Assembly: GCF_006517175.1 (NCBI RefSeq)
Contig: NZ_CP041186.1
Coordinates: 5,235,074 to 5,299,073, forward strand
Origin: Persicimonas caeni
GTDB lineage: Bacteria > Myxococcota_A > Bradymonadia > Bradymonadales > Bradymonadaceae
Direction: 5' to 3'
DNA length: 64,000 bases
In this document: positions 56,116 to 64,000 of the stretch, piece after piece
Numbering within the stretch: the stretch's first letter is position 1
Layout: the number at the start of each line of letters is the position of its first letter
The notes under the pieces: generated by a model
The model's input: only the letters and a program-made list of their open reading frames with translations
What the model was told of the DNA's origin: nothing
The model's database searches: none
Made by a program: the position numbers and the translations under genes

Positions 56116-57231
56116 TCACTCATTGATGTAATCCATCACAAAATGTGAGTTCCCACTCACCTGCGCCTTGGCGCCCTGGATAGTCATCTGCAGGGTGTAC
56201 TTGCATTTGACGTCGTAGCGGTAGGGGTTGCTCACCGTCGAGGCGACCATCTTGGCGGCGGCGCCGTAGTTCTCGAGCAGGTCGATGCGCTTGAAGCTCT
56301 TGCCGCGCATGACCAGCTTGATCGAGTCTTTGCCGTCCTTGCCGTCGATCTGGATGGCCATCGGGAACTTGTAGCCCCCTTTGGGATCTTTGCGCATCCG
56401 CGCGAAGCGAATCGTGGCGTCGGGGTCCGAGAAGACGATCTTGTCTTTGTAGCCGACCACCGCCCAGGTGTAGGAGCGGCTGCCGTAGTCGGAGTGCAGC
56501 TTGATCTCGCGCCACATCACGAACACGTCGTTGTTGTAGGTGCGAAACCGCGAGAAGCGCTTGGCGAAGTCGAACGGAGCGATATTGGTGGCGACGTGGT
56601 CGGCGTAGCCCTTCTTGGTGCCTTTGACCTTGATCGTTTTGCCACCGATGGTCACCTCGCCGGTGACGTTGGCGCGCGGGGCGAGCATGTTGAACTTGTA
56701 GTAGCCGTCCTTGACCTTGATCTCGCCCGAGCCGGGCTTCCACATCGGGGTCGTGTTCTTGAACAGCAGCTTGAAGCTGACGTCGTCGCCCTTGTGGGTC
56801 ACCACGAAGGTATTCTTGCCCCGAGCGCGCACCCGAGTGTCGGCGATGTCGATGTCGAACTTTTTGCTCGAGTAGCTCCACTCGTCGTCGTCGGCCTTCT
56901 CTTTGAACTTGTACTTGTCGTGGCCGGGAAGGCGCACGCGCACAGCCGCGCCGCCTTGGCCGTCGCCCCAGCCCAGGTTCGACACCGTCCAGTCCACGCC
57001 GATATGGCCGCCTCCATCGAGGTCGACCGCGAAGGTGTAGCGCTCCGTATATGCCTCGTCGCTGCTCATCTTCGGGATCATGTCCGAGACGCTCGGCGTC
57101 GACGAACTCTTTCCTTTCGACCAGCCCTGAGTCTGCGCGCTGGCGGTCGAGATGCCCGTGGCGAGTACGACGGTGGCGCCCAGGGCGAGCGAGGCTACGA
57201 ACAAGACAATGTGCTTCAACGGCTTAGTCAT
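56116..57231 (-). CDS. Secreted protein, lipocalin-like beta-rich, unknown function
   Basis: This 371-residue protein has a signal peptide (SLALGATVVLATGISTASAQT). The mature part is beta-rich with many aromatic/charged strands (FAVDLDGGGHIGVDWTVSNLGWGDGQGGAAVRV, ADHVATNIAPFDFAKRFSRFRTYNNDVFVMWREI). The pattern recalls AttH/CrtC- or Svf1-type lipocalin-like hydroxylases, but no signature is certain. It is convergent with phoD across the repeat array. Confidence 0.75.
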   Translation of the reverse strand: MTKPLKHIVLFVASLALGATVVLATGISTASAQTQGWSKGKSSSTPSVSDMIPKMSSDEAYTERYTFAVDLDGGGHIGVDWTVSNLGWGDGQGGAAVRVRLPGHDKYKFKEKADDDEWSYSSKKFDIDIADTRVRARGKNTFVVTHKGDDVSFKLLFKNTTPMWKPGSGEIKVKDGYYKFNMLAPRANVTGEVTIGGKTIKVKGTKKGYADHVATNIAPFDFAKRFSRFRTYNNDVFVMWREIKLHSDYGSRSYTWAVVGYKDKIVFSDPDATIRFARMRKDPKGGYKFPMAIQIDGKDGKDSIKLVMRGKSFKRIDLLENYGAAAKMVASTVSNPYRYDVKCKYTLQMTIQGAKAQVSGNSHFVMDYINE

Positions 57232-57367
57232 GGTCGGTGGCAGTTCTTTGCGTGGGTGTGGAACTGTCGGTTGTGTGAGTCAGACGCAGTCAGGCGGTCT
57301 GAATTCAAAATCGAATTCAAAATGGGGGCGATTTGATCCGCGAACGTGCACGTGCAGGTTCACAGGA

Positions 57368-58981
57368 TCAGAGCAAAACCCCCGGGTTCAACACACCCTT
57401 GGGGTCGAACGATTCCTTCACTTGCTGTAGACCCCGTTGAAATAGCTCGGGAACTTCGCGTTTGTACCACGGCTTGTGGGTGCGCCCGACGGCGTGATGG
57501 TGGGTGATGGTCGCGCCGACATCGGCGATGGCCTCGGCGGCCGCGCTCTTGATCTCGTCCCACTGCTCGAGCTCCGAGCCGACCTTGGCGGGCGCCAAAA
57601 AGGTATAATAGGGCGCCGGGCCGTCGGGGTAGACGTGGGTGAACCGACACGAGATGAAGCCTGCGCCGCACACGCGCTTCATCGCGTCGCGCACGTCCGT
57701 GATGATGCGCCGGTGGAGCGTGTCGAAGCGGTCCCAGGTGCAGGCGGTCTCGAAGGTGTCGGCGATGACGCCCAGGCTGACCATCGTGTTTTGCAGGTAG
57801 GGGCCCTCGAAGAACGAGCTCCGCCACCGGCCGCCGGCCTCCGAGTCGGGCGACTTGTCGTGCTCGTCGACATGGACCGGCTCGCCGGCGAGCTTTCCGT
57901 CGAACTCGCGGCAAATCTCGAGCGCACGCTCGAGGTCGGGCTCGGTGGGCACCCGCGGCGACTCGAAGGCGACCAGGAGCACGTTGCTTCCGTCGAAGAC
58001 CACGCCGTTGAGCATCGCCTCGCGGCTGTCGAGCAGCCGCAAGTTCGCCGGCGCAAGGCCCGACTGAACCACCTCCCGCGTAGCCCTCACCGCATCCTCG
58101 AACTCGGCGAAATGCACGCTCGCCTTGCTTCGAAATCGGGGCCGCAGGTGCACGCGGGTCCACGCCTCGGTGATTACGCCCAGCGCTCCCTCCGAGCCGA
58201 GCGCGAGCGCGTCGGGCGACGGGCCGGCGCCCGAGGCGGGCAGGCGGCGCGTCTGGAACTCGCCCGCCGGCGCGATCATCTGCACCGACTCGATGAAGTC
58301 GTCGATATGGGTGTAGCGGGTGGCGTAGTGGCCGCCGGCGCGCGTGGCGATCCAGCCGCCGAAGGTCGAGAACTCGTAGGACTGCGGGTAGTGGCGAAAC
58401 GACAGATCGTGCTCGTGGAGCTGCTCGGCGAGCCTCGGGCCGGTCGCGCCGGCCTGGATGCGCGCGGCGCGCGAGGTCTTGTCGACCTCGAGCACCCGGT
58501 CCATGCAGCGCATGTCGAGGGAGACGACCCCGCGAAAGCTCCCGCTCGCGCCGTTGGTCACGTCGGTCTCGACGCCCCCGACGACGCTCGTGCCGCCGCC
58601 AAAGGGCACCACCGCGACCTCCTCGTCGCTCGCCCAATCGAGTACACGCCGCACGTCGTCGGCGCTCGTGGGGTAGGCCACGAAGTCGGGCGGCTCGCCG
58701 AAGTCGGCGCGAAACCCGCGCACGATGTCGCGGTACGCCTTGCCATAGGTGTGCGTGGTGCGCTCGCGCTTGTCGGTCGAGCAGATGGCCGCGAGCGCCT
58801 CGGGCGGCTCGACACGCGGCGGGCGAAGCTCGACGTCGTCGAGGCTCGGGGGCTCCAAAAGCTCGACCTCGTCGAAGCCGAGCATGGCGGTCACCTGCGA
58901 GCCGAGGTTCTTCCGACCTTCGTCATCGGGAAACTTGTCGGCGTAGCCCCAACCCCAAAAACTCTGCTCTCTTTTGCTCAT
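57368..58981 (-). CDS. agpS: Alkyldihydroxyacetonephosphate synthase
   Basis: This 537-residue FAD-binding oxidase has the PP-type FAD site VVPFGGGTSVVGGVE, QSYEFSTFGGWIATRAGGHYATRYTHIDDF, and the catalytic-like ITHHHAVGRTHKPWY with three His, as in mammalian AGPS. It forms the ether bond of ether phospholipids. In M. xanthus, agpS-type genes are needed for ether lipids linked to development, so the organism may make alkyl-ether lipids. The partner acyltransferases are not seen in the window. Confidence 0.9.
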   Translation of the reverse strand: MSKREQSFWGWGYADKFPDDEGRKNLGSQVTAMLGFDEVELLEPPSLDDVELRPPRVEPPEALAAICSTDKRERTTHTYGKAYRDIVRGFRADFGEPPDFVAYPTSADDVRRVLDWASDEEVAVVPFGGGTSVVGGVETDVTNGASGSFRGVVSLDMRCMDRVLEVDKTSRAARIQAGATGPRLAEQLHEHDLSFRHYPQSYEFSTFGGWIATRAGGHYATRYTHIDDFIESVQMIAPAGEFQTRRLPASGAGPSPDALALGSEGALGVITEAWTRVHLRPRFRSKASVHFAEFEDAVRATREVVQSGLAPANLRLLDSREAMLNGVVFDGSNVLLVAFESPRVPTEPDLERALEICREFDGKLAGEPVHVDEHDKSPDSEAGGRWRSSFFEGPYLQNTMVSLGVIADTFETACTWDRFDTLHRRIITDVRDAMKRVCGAGFISCRFTHVYPDGPAPYYTFLAPAKVGSELEQWDEIKSAAAEAIADVGATITHHHAVGRTHKPWYKREVPELFQRGLQQVKESFDPKGVLNPGVLL

Positions 58982-59001
58982 CGTATCGTGTCGACAGAAG
59001 A

Positions 59002-59079
59002 ATCACCACGGAGTACACGGAGGCACGGGGAGAGGCAAAATAATGCTTTTCCCCGTGTCTCCGTGTACTCTGTGGTGAA
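59002..59079. repeat. Dispersed hairpin repeat, copy 4
   Basis: The CACCACGGAGTACACGG...CCGTGTACTCTGTGGTG dyad lies in the about 100-bp gap between egtD and agpS. It is the most diverged of the four copies at the centre but keeps the terminal arms. Confidence 0.8.
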
Positions 59080-59082
59080 ATG

Positions 59083-60036
59083 TTAAGCTTCCAGATACCA
59101 CACGCTAAACCACTCCCGATCGTCCGTCCACACTTGCTTCGCCTCGAAGCCGGCGCTCTGGGCGAGCGCCTCGAAGCTCTCCTCGGTGTATTTGTAGCTG
59201 TACTCGGTGGTGATGTACTCGCCTTCGTCGAAGTCGATGGCCTCGTCGGCCAAGTTGACTTGTTGGGGGCGTCGGCTGACGAGGTGCATCTCGATGCGGC
59301 CCTCGTCGGGGTTCCAGCGGGCGCGGTGGTGGAAGGCGTCGAGGTCGAAGTCCCCGTCGAGTTCGCGGTTGATGCGCTCGAGCAGGTTGAGGTTGAAGGC
59401 GGCGGTCACGCCGCGTGCGTCGTTGTAGGCATCTTCGAGGACGTCGCGCTCCTTTTGCAGGTCGACGCCGATGAGCAGGCCGCCGCCCTCGCCGACCAGC
59501 CGGGCGACGCGGTTGAGGAAGGTGCGCGCCTCGTCGGGCTCGAAGTTGCCGATGGTCGAGCCGGGAAAGTAGGCAGCGGTGCCTTCGTAGGCCGTTTGAG
59601 GGCGAGGGAGGTCGACCCGCCGGGTGTAGTCGGCGCAGACCGAGAGCACCTCGAGGTCCGGGAAGGCCTCGCGCAGCCGCCTGGCGCACCCGTCGAGCGC
59701 GGCCTGCGAGATCTCGACGGGTAGGTAGGCCGCCGGGCCGTCGAGCGCGTCGAGAAGCAGGCGCGTCTTGCGCCCGCTGCCCGCGCCCAGCTCCACCAGG
59801 CGCACGTCGGGGCCGACCGCGTCGGCCATCCCGTCGACGTGCTCCTCCATGATGCCCAGCTCGGTGCGCGTCGGATAGTACTCGTCGAGGCCGCAGATCT
59901 CCTCGAAGAGTTGCGAGCCGCGCGCGTCGTAGAAGTACTTGCACGGCAGCGTCTTTCGGGGCTTCGTGAGCCCGGCGAGCGCTTCGGACAAAAAGGTGGG
60001 GGCGGCGCTGTCGGCGCTCGTTGCGGTTCGCTCCAT
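59083..60036 (-). CDS. egtD: L-histidine N-alpha-methyltransferase (EgtD)
   Basis: This 317-residue SAM-dependent methyltransferase has the EgtD marks: CKYFYDARGSQLFEEICGLDEYYPTRTE, the SAM loop VELGAGSGRKTRLLL, YFPGSTIGNFEPDEA and LLIGVDLQKERDVLEDAYND. It makes hercynine (trimethyl-histidine), the first step to ergothioneine. The sulphoxide synthase egtB is usually next to it, but is not present in this window. It may be elsewhere, or only hercynine is made. Confidence 0.93.
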   Translation of the reverse strand: MERTATSADSAAPTFLSEALAGLTKPRKTLPCKYFYDARGSQLFEEICGLDEYYPTRTELGIMEEHVDGMADAVGPDVRLVELGAGSGRKTRLLLDALDGPAAYLPVEISQAALDGCARRLREAFPDLEVLSVCADYTRRVDLPRPQTAYEGTAAYFPGSTIGNFEPDEARTFLNRVARLVGEGGGLLIGVDLQKERDVLEDAYNDARGVTAAFNLNLLERINRELDGDFDLDAFHHRARWNPDEGRIEMHLVSRRPQQVNLADEAIDFDEGEYITTEYSYKYTEESFEALAQSAGFEAKQVWTDDREWFSVWYLEA

Positions 60037-60406
60037 GTTTCCCTCGTTTGTTCTCGATGTTGTTGACGTTATGGGGGCGTCGTTTGGGCGACGTCGTTTG
60101 GGCGAAGACGGTGGCCTTGCAGGCGACTACGTCGGCTTTGCAGGCGCGGCGCACCTGCAGGGCCTTCGTCTCGTGTGTCTGTCTAAAGCAATAACTCCAC
60201 CCTACACGAATCTGAGGATCTCGACACCTCGACCATCAGGAATCTGATACCTACGCTCGAAGTCGGCCGCGCACTCGGAGCGCGATCGCCGTCAGAAGGC
60301 GTCTCGTGCCCCCATCAGCATCTTCTTGTCGTGGTGGCGCGGAATTTGCTCGCGAATTAGCCCAAGGCAAGCTTATAGTGGGACCATCTTCTCGAGGGCC
60401 AAGACG
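60037..60406. other. Divergent spacer before the DUF2330 gene
   Basis: A 370-bp spacer with no gene seen. It has a perfect tandem pair of the 14-bp unit CGTCGTTTGGGCGA (60078-60105), and two further direct copies of TTGCAGGCG (60116 and 60141). A possible -10 (TATAGT near 60374) lies 30 bases before the DUF2330 start. Confidence 0.5.
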
Positions 60407-61918
60407 ATGAATGTACGAACGATGACGAAATGGGCAGCGGCCGCGCTGCTCGTGGGACTGGTCGGGCTGGCTGCGCCGCAGCGCGCCGACGCCTTTTGCG
60501 GGTTCTATGTGGGAGGCGGCAGCGCCGACCTCTTCGCCAACGCCACCCAGGCGGCGATGATGCGTGAGGGCAACCGCACCGTCATGTCGATCCAGAACAA
60601 CTACCAGGGGCCGACCGAAGACTTCGCCATGGTCGTGCCCGTGCCGGTGGTGTTGCAGGAGACCGACGTCAAGACGCTGCCCCAGGACTTGTTCGACAAG
60701 ATGGACCGGCTCACCGCTCCGCGGCTGGTCGAGTATTGGGAGCAAGACCCCTGTGCGTCCCCGCCCATGTACGAGGACTCGCCGACGGCGGGCGGCGGCG
60801 GGACCCGCGACGACGTCGACACCGGCGGTGTGACCGTCGAAGCCGAGTTCAAAGTCGGCGAGTACGAGGTCGTCATCCTGAGCGCCACCGAGTCGACCGG
60901 TCTGGAGACCTGGCTCAACGACAACCAGTACAATATCCCGCAGAACGCCGCGCCGTTTCTCGACCCGTACGTCCAGAACGGCTCGAAGTTCTTCGTCGCC
61001 AAGGTCGACCCCAACGAGGTCACCTTCGAGAACGGCCAGGCGGTGTTGTCGCCGCTTCGCTTCCACTACGACACCCCCGAGTTCAAGATCCCGATTCGCC
61101 TCGGCCTCATCAACTCGGGCGGCCGCCAGGACCTCATCGTCTACACGCTGGGCCAGAACCAGCGCTACGAGGTCGCCAACTATGATAACGTGATCATCCC
61201 GACCAATATCGAGGTGGTCGACGACGTGCGCCACGACTTCGCGACCTTTTATCGACGCCTCTTCCAAGAGACCGTCAACCAGAACCCGAACGCCGTGGTC
61301 ACCGAGTACTCCTGGGACGCGTCGACCTGCGACCCGTGCCCCGGGCCGACGCTCGACGCCGGCGACTACCTGACGCTGGGCGCCGACGTGCTCCCCGGCC
61401 AGCCGACTTGGAACTGGACGATCACCCGGCTGCACGCGCGCTACGAGAAGACTGATATCGGCGCCGACCTCGTCTTCCGCGAGGCCCCGCCGATCGTCGG
61501 CGGCCGTGAGCGCTACGACGCGAGCGGCAACCTGGAGACGGGCTCCGAGCCGGGCACCGTCAACAACTTCCAGGGCCGCTACATCATCCGACACCACTGG
61601 ACCGGACCGGTGATGTGCCAGGACCCGACGTTCGGCCGCTGGGGAGGACCTCCCGGCGAAGAGGGCGGTCCGTCCATCAGCACCAACCCGAGCCCGAACA
61701 CCGAGGGCGGCCAAGAGCAGACGCCGGGCTCGCTCGACGACTCGCAGCTCGAAGAGTTGGTCATCGACGCCATCCCCGAGCTCGGCGTCACCCCGGCGCC
61801 GCGCGAGCGCAGCGACGCCGCCTGCACCGTGCGCGGTGTCCACGGCGCGATTCCGGCCGGCTTCGCCGTGGTGCTCGGCCTCTTCGGCCTGGCCGTGATT
61901 CGACGCAGACGCGACTGA
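60407..61918 (+). CDS. DUF2330 protein with MYXO-CTERM-like tail
   Basis: The start at ATG 60407 gives 503 residues with a signal peptide (ALLVGLVGLAAPQRADAFCG). DUF2330 motifs follow: CGFYVGGGSADLFANATQAAMMREGNRT, NYQGPTEDFAMVVPVP, and PIRLGLINSGGRQDL. A Pro/Gly/Ser linker precedes a C-terminal helix and Arg cluster (VLGLFGLAVIRRRRD) after a Cys-rich turn (DAACTVRGVHG). That resembles the MYXO-CTERM sorting signals. It is six bases before the cytochrome gene, so the two are probably co-transcribed and exported. Confidence 0.88.
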   Translation: MNVRTMTKWAAAALLVGLVGLAAPQRADAFCGFYVGGGSADLFANATQAAMMREGNRTVMSIQNNYQGPTEDFAMVVPVPVVLQETDVKTLPQDLFDKMDRLTAPRLVEYWEQDPCASPPMYEDSPTAGGGGTRDDVDTGGVTVEAEFKVGEYEVVILSATESTGLETWLNDNQYNIPQNAAPFLDPYVQNGSKFFVAKVDPNEVTFENGQAVLSPLRFHYDTPEFKIPIRLGLINSGGRQDLIVYTLGQNQRYEVANYDNVIIPTNIEVVDDVRHDFATFYRRLFQETVNQNPNAVVTEYSWDASTCDPCPGPTLDAGDYLTLGADVLPGQPTWNWTITRLHARYEKTDIGADLVFREAPPIVGGRERYDASGNLETGSEPGTVNNFQGRYIIRHHWTGPVMCQDPTFGRWGGPPGEEGGPSISTNPSPNTEGGQEQTPGSLDDSQLEELVIDAIPELGVTPAPRERSDAACTVRGVHGAIPAGFAVVLGLFGLAVIRRRRD

Positions 61919-61924
61919 GTACCC

Positions 61925-64000
61925 ATGAAGCAGTCCTACACCAGCCTTAGCCGCCTGCTCGCCGCCGCCTTCTTGGTGGCGGCGGGCAGCGCGCTGTTCG
62001 TCGGGGGATGCGAGTCGGACGCCGGCAAAAAGTCGGCGGGCGACTCACAACCGTCGAAGGTCAAAGCGAAGCCTGCCTTGCCCGAGGGCGTCGACGGGCC
62101 GATGCTCCCCGACGAGGGCAGCCGCTTCAGCCCCTCGCTCGCCCGCCTGGTCGAAGACACCCCGCATATGGCCGCGCTCACCGAGGTCGACAAGTGCGCC
62201 GAATGCCACGCCGACATCGTCGCCCAGTGGCGCGACAGCATGCACGCCTTCGCCTCGTTCAATAACCCGCTGTACCGCACGGCCTTCGATGATTTTCAGA
62301 GTGAAGACCAGCCCGAAAAGGTCCGCTTTTGCGCCGGCTGTCACGACCCGACGCTCTTGTTCGACGACAGCATCACCAAACCCGTCAGCCCCAAAGAGCC
62401 GCGCGCGCATCTGGGCGTGACCTGCGGGGTCTGTCACGGGGTCAAAAAGGCGACCTACGACGGCAACGCGAGCTACGAACTGACTTCGGCGCCCATCCCC
62501 ATCCCCAAAAACGACGACCCCGACAGCATCGAGAAGCATATCAAACGCGTGGTCACCTACCCGGTCGAAGACGACGAGCTGTGCGCCTCGTGCCACCGCG
62601 GGTTTTTGACCCAGGCCACCGGCCACGACGTCTTCATCCAGGGCATCGACGAGCACAAGCCGTGGCGACGCTCGGGCTACGCCCAGAACCCGACCACCCG
62701 CCTCGACGAGGCGGTCGAGGCGGCCGACTGCACCGACTGTCATATGCCCCGCACCGACGGGGGCGAGGCGTCGCACCGCTTCCCGGGCGGGCACACGACC
62801 TTCGCGAAGATGCTCGGCTCCGAGGCCCAGCTCGAGGCGAACAAACGCCTGCTCGAAAACGCCGCGACCCTCGACATCGCCGCGGTCGGCAAGGGCGACG
62901 AGGACCTCCCCTCGACGCCGGACGACTTCTCCATCGACGCCGGCGAGCGCCTCTGGTTCGACGTCGTCGTGCGCAACACCGGCACCGGCCACAACTTCCC
63001 GGGCGGGGTCAAAGACCTGCGCGACACCTGGCTCGAGGTACGCATGACGCGCGCCGACGGCTCGCCGCTGGCCCACGCCGGCGTCGACCACGCCGAGACG
63101 GGCGACGACCCCACCGCCCACAGGCTGCGCGTGCTTCTGCTCGACGAAGAGGGCAAAGACGAAGAGATCCACGCCGTCGCCCACTTTCGCACCCCCGTCT
63201 ACAACCACACGATCACCCCGCGCGACGCCGCGCTCGTGCGCTACACCTTCGCGCTCCCCGAATCGCTGGAGGCCGACGCCTTCCCGCTGGAGATCCACGT
63301 GAAACTCCGCCACCGCCGCCTGACTAAGGCTTTCGCCCAGGCGAGCTGCAAGGCGGCGTCGAGCGAGCGCGGCCAGCAATTCTTGGCCGCGACCAAAATC
63401 CAACTCGGCCGCGCCCCCGACCCGTGCGTCGAGCAGCCCATCTTCGACATGGAGACAGCACGGGCGACCGTGCGCAAAGACGGCTTCGACCTGCCCGAGA
63501 AGCCCGCCTGGAAGCGCTGGTTCGAGCGCGGCCTGGCCCTGCAGTCGACCTTGTCCGAGCGCCTCTACGAGGCCCACGACAGTTTCGACCGCGCCTTGTC
63601 CTCTATCGGTGAACACGGCGACGACCACCACCGCGCCATGGCGCTCGTGGGCAAGGCGCAAGTCTTCGCCCGGCAGGGAAGCCACCAAAAGGCGATCGAC
63701 CTGTTCGACGCCGCCGAAAAACTCGTGGGCGAGCACCCAGCGATCTTCTTCGGCCGCGGCAAGGCCTACGCGCGGGTGTGGCGCTTCGACAAGGCCGTCG
63801 AGGAGTTCGACAAGGCCGCCCAGCGCGTCGACGACGACCGCGTCTGGCGCAAGCTCGCCCAGGGGCAGGGCAGCCTGAGCCGCGCGGCCGCCTCGATCCT
63901 CGCCGCCCGCAGCGGACTGACCCTCGAGCCGCGCGATCCCGACCTGTTGCGCAGCCAAATGCTCGCCCTGCAGGCCCTCGACGCGCCCGCCGACTGGGTC
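61925..64000 (+). CDS. Five-haem cytochrome c lipoprotein with TPR-like C-terminus, 3' end outside window
   Basis: The frame from ATG 61925 is open to the end of the window (692 codons), so the gene is cut at the 3' side. A lipoprotein signal (AAGSALFVGGC) comes first. Five CxxCH haem sites are CAECH (residue 91), CAGCH (136), CGVCH (167), CASCH (220) and CTDCH (269). A beta-rich region (about 330-470) and helical TPR-like repeats (about 500-690) follow, the last with AMALVGKAQVFARQ. Multihaem cytochromes of this sort move electrons in the periplasm or outside the cell. The six-base gap to the DUF2330 gene suggests one operon. Confidence 0.9.
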   Translation, partial: MKQSYTSLSRLLAAAFLVAAGSALFVGGCESDAGKKSAGDSQPSKVKAKPALPEGVDGPMLPDEGSRFSPSLARLVEDTPHMAALTEVDKCAECHADIVAQWRDSMHAFASFNNPLYRTAFDDFQSEDQPEKVRFCAGCHDPTLLFDDSITKPVSPKEPRAHLGVTCGVCHGVKKATYDGNASYELTSAPIPIPKNDDPDSIEKHIKRVVTYPVEDDELCASCHRGFLTQATGHDVFIQGIDEHKPWRRSGYAQNPTTRLDEAVEAADCTDCHMPRTDGGEASHRFPGGHTTFAKMLGSEAQLEANKRLLENAATLDIAAVGKGDEDLPSTPDDFSIDAGERLWFDVVVRNTGTGHNFPGGVKDLRDTWLEVRMTRADGSPLAHAGVDHAETGDDPTAHRLRVLLLDEEGKDEEIHAVAHFRTPVYNHTITPRDAALVRYTFALPESLEADAFPLEIHVKLRHRRLTKAFAQASCKAASSERGQQFLAATKIQLGRAPDPCVEQPIFDMETARATVRKDGFDLPEKPAWKRWFERGLALQSTLSERLYEAHDSFDRALSSIGEHGDDHHRAMALVGKAQVFARQGSHQKAIDLFDAAEKLVGEHPAIFFGRGKAYARVWRFDKAVEEFDKAAQRVDDDRVWRKLAQGQGSLSRAAASILAARSGLTLEPRDPDLLRSQMLALQALDAPADWV

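Overview
The window is about 65% GC, densely coding DNA from a bacterium. It looks like a member of the Myxococcota (former Deltaproteobacteria), and my best guess is the order Bradymonadales. The reasons are: many secreted lipoproteins with Asp/Thr/Cys-rich linkers, MopE-like 'DGxDNDCDGxxDEG' and thrombospondin-3 motifs, RCC1-type repeats, two Hanks-type Ser/Thr kinases, a DUF2330 protein with a MYXO-CTERM-like tail, an alkyl-DHAP synthase, and an infC that appears to start at AUC as described for Myxococcus xanthus dsg. The taxonomic assignment is inference. No rRNA, tRNA or CRISPR array was seen.

Layout. 1-9.6 kb: the 3' part of a very large unrecognised protein, a TPR protein plus lipoprotein pair, a hypothetical gene followed by an alpha/beta-hydrolase-OsmC fusion, an RCC1-repeat lipoprotein and dcd. 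9.8-11.4 kb: a complete IS3-family element (1620 bp) with a canonical -1 frameshift heptamer, lying between two copies of a dispersed hairpin repeat. 11.5-15.3 kb: a secreted hydrolase-like lipoprotein, a small gene, a TSP3 protein and a strongly GT-skewed gene-free stretch. 15.3-23.7 kb: a bacterial alpha-2-macroglobulin with an intact thioester, and pbpC (penicillin-binding protein 1C), the pairing also found in E. coli (yfhM-pbpC). 23.8-28.5 kb: ttcA, a TlpA-like thioredoxin, a lipoprotein, a zinc-ribbon protein, a hotdog thioesterase and sthA. 28.6-39.8 kb: two membrane-anchored Ser/Thr kinases, a TPR-like protein, infC, a hydrolase, a permuted papain-like lipoprotein, a six-EF-hand lipoprotein, a cysteine-less HMA protein and an EcsC protein. 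39.9-43.6 kb: a FIST sensory protein followed by a PAS/HisKA/REC-REC hybrid kinase.

45.5-52.5 kb holds an arginine gene set, argF'-argG-argE-argBA-argC-argH, preceded by a good sigma-70 promoter. The carbamoyltransferase looks like N-acetylornithine carbamoyltransferase, and the kinase is a fused N-acetylglutamate kinase/synthase. Together they point to the acetylated pathway of Xanthomonas (acetylornithine to acetylcitrulline, then deacetylation to citrulline) rather than the usual ornithine route.

52.9-64 kb: a Tat-exported PhoD phosphatase, an IS701-family element (1463 bp, CTAA target duplication) inserted in a 10-bp-periodic array, a secreted hypothetical, alkyl-DHAP synthase, egtD, a DUF2330 protein, and the 5' part of a five-haem cytochrome c lipoprotein with TPR-like C-terminal sequence.

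The most unusual content is in the spacers. I see: (i) an array of about ten 42-bp palindrome-bearing repeats between convergent genes (38475-38914); (ii) a 10-bp-periodic array interrupted by the IS701 element; (iii) four copies of a hairpin repeat at scattered sites; (iv) several MITE-like palindromic elements (26300, 36541, 45102, 52540); and (v) a 7-bp tandem repeat inside pbpC that could switch the gene by slippage.
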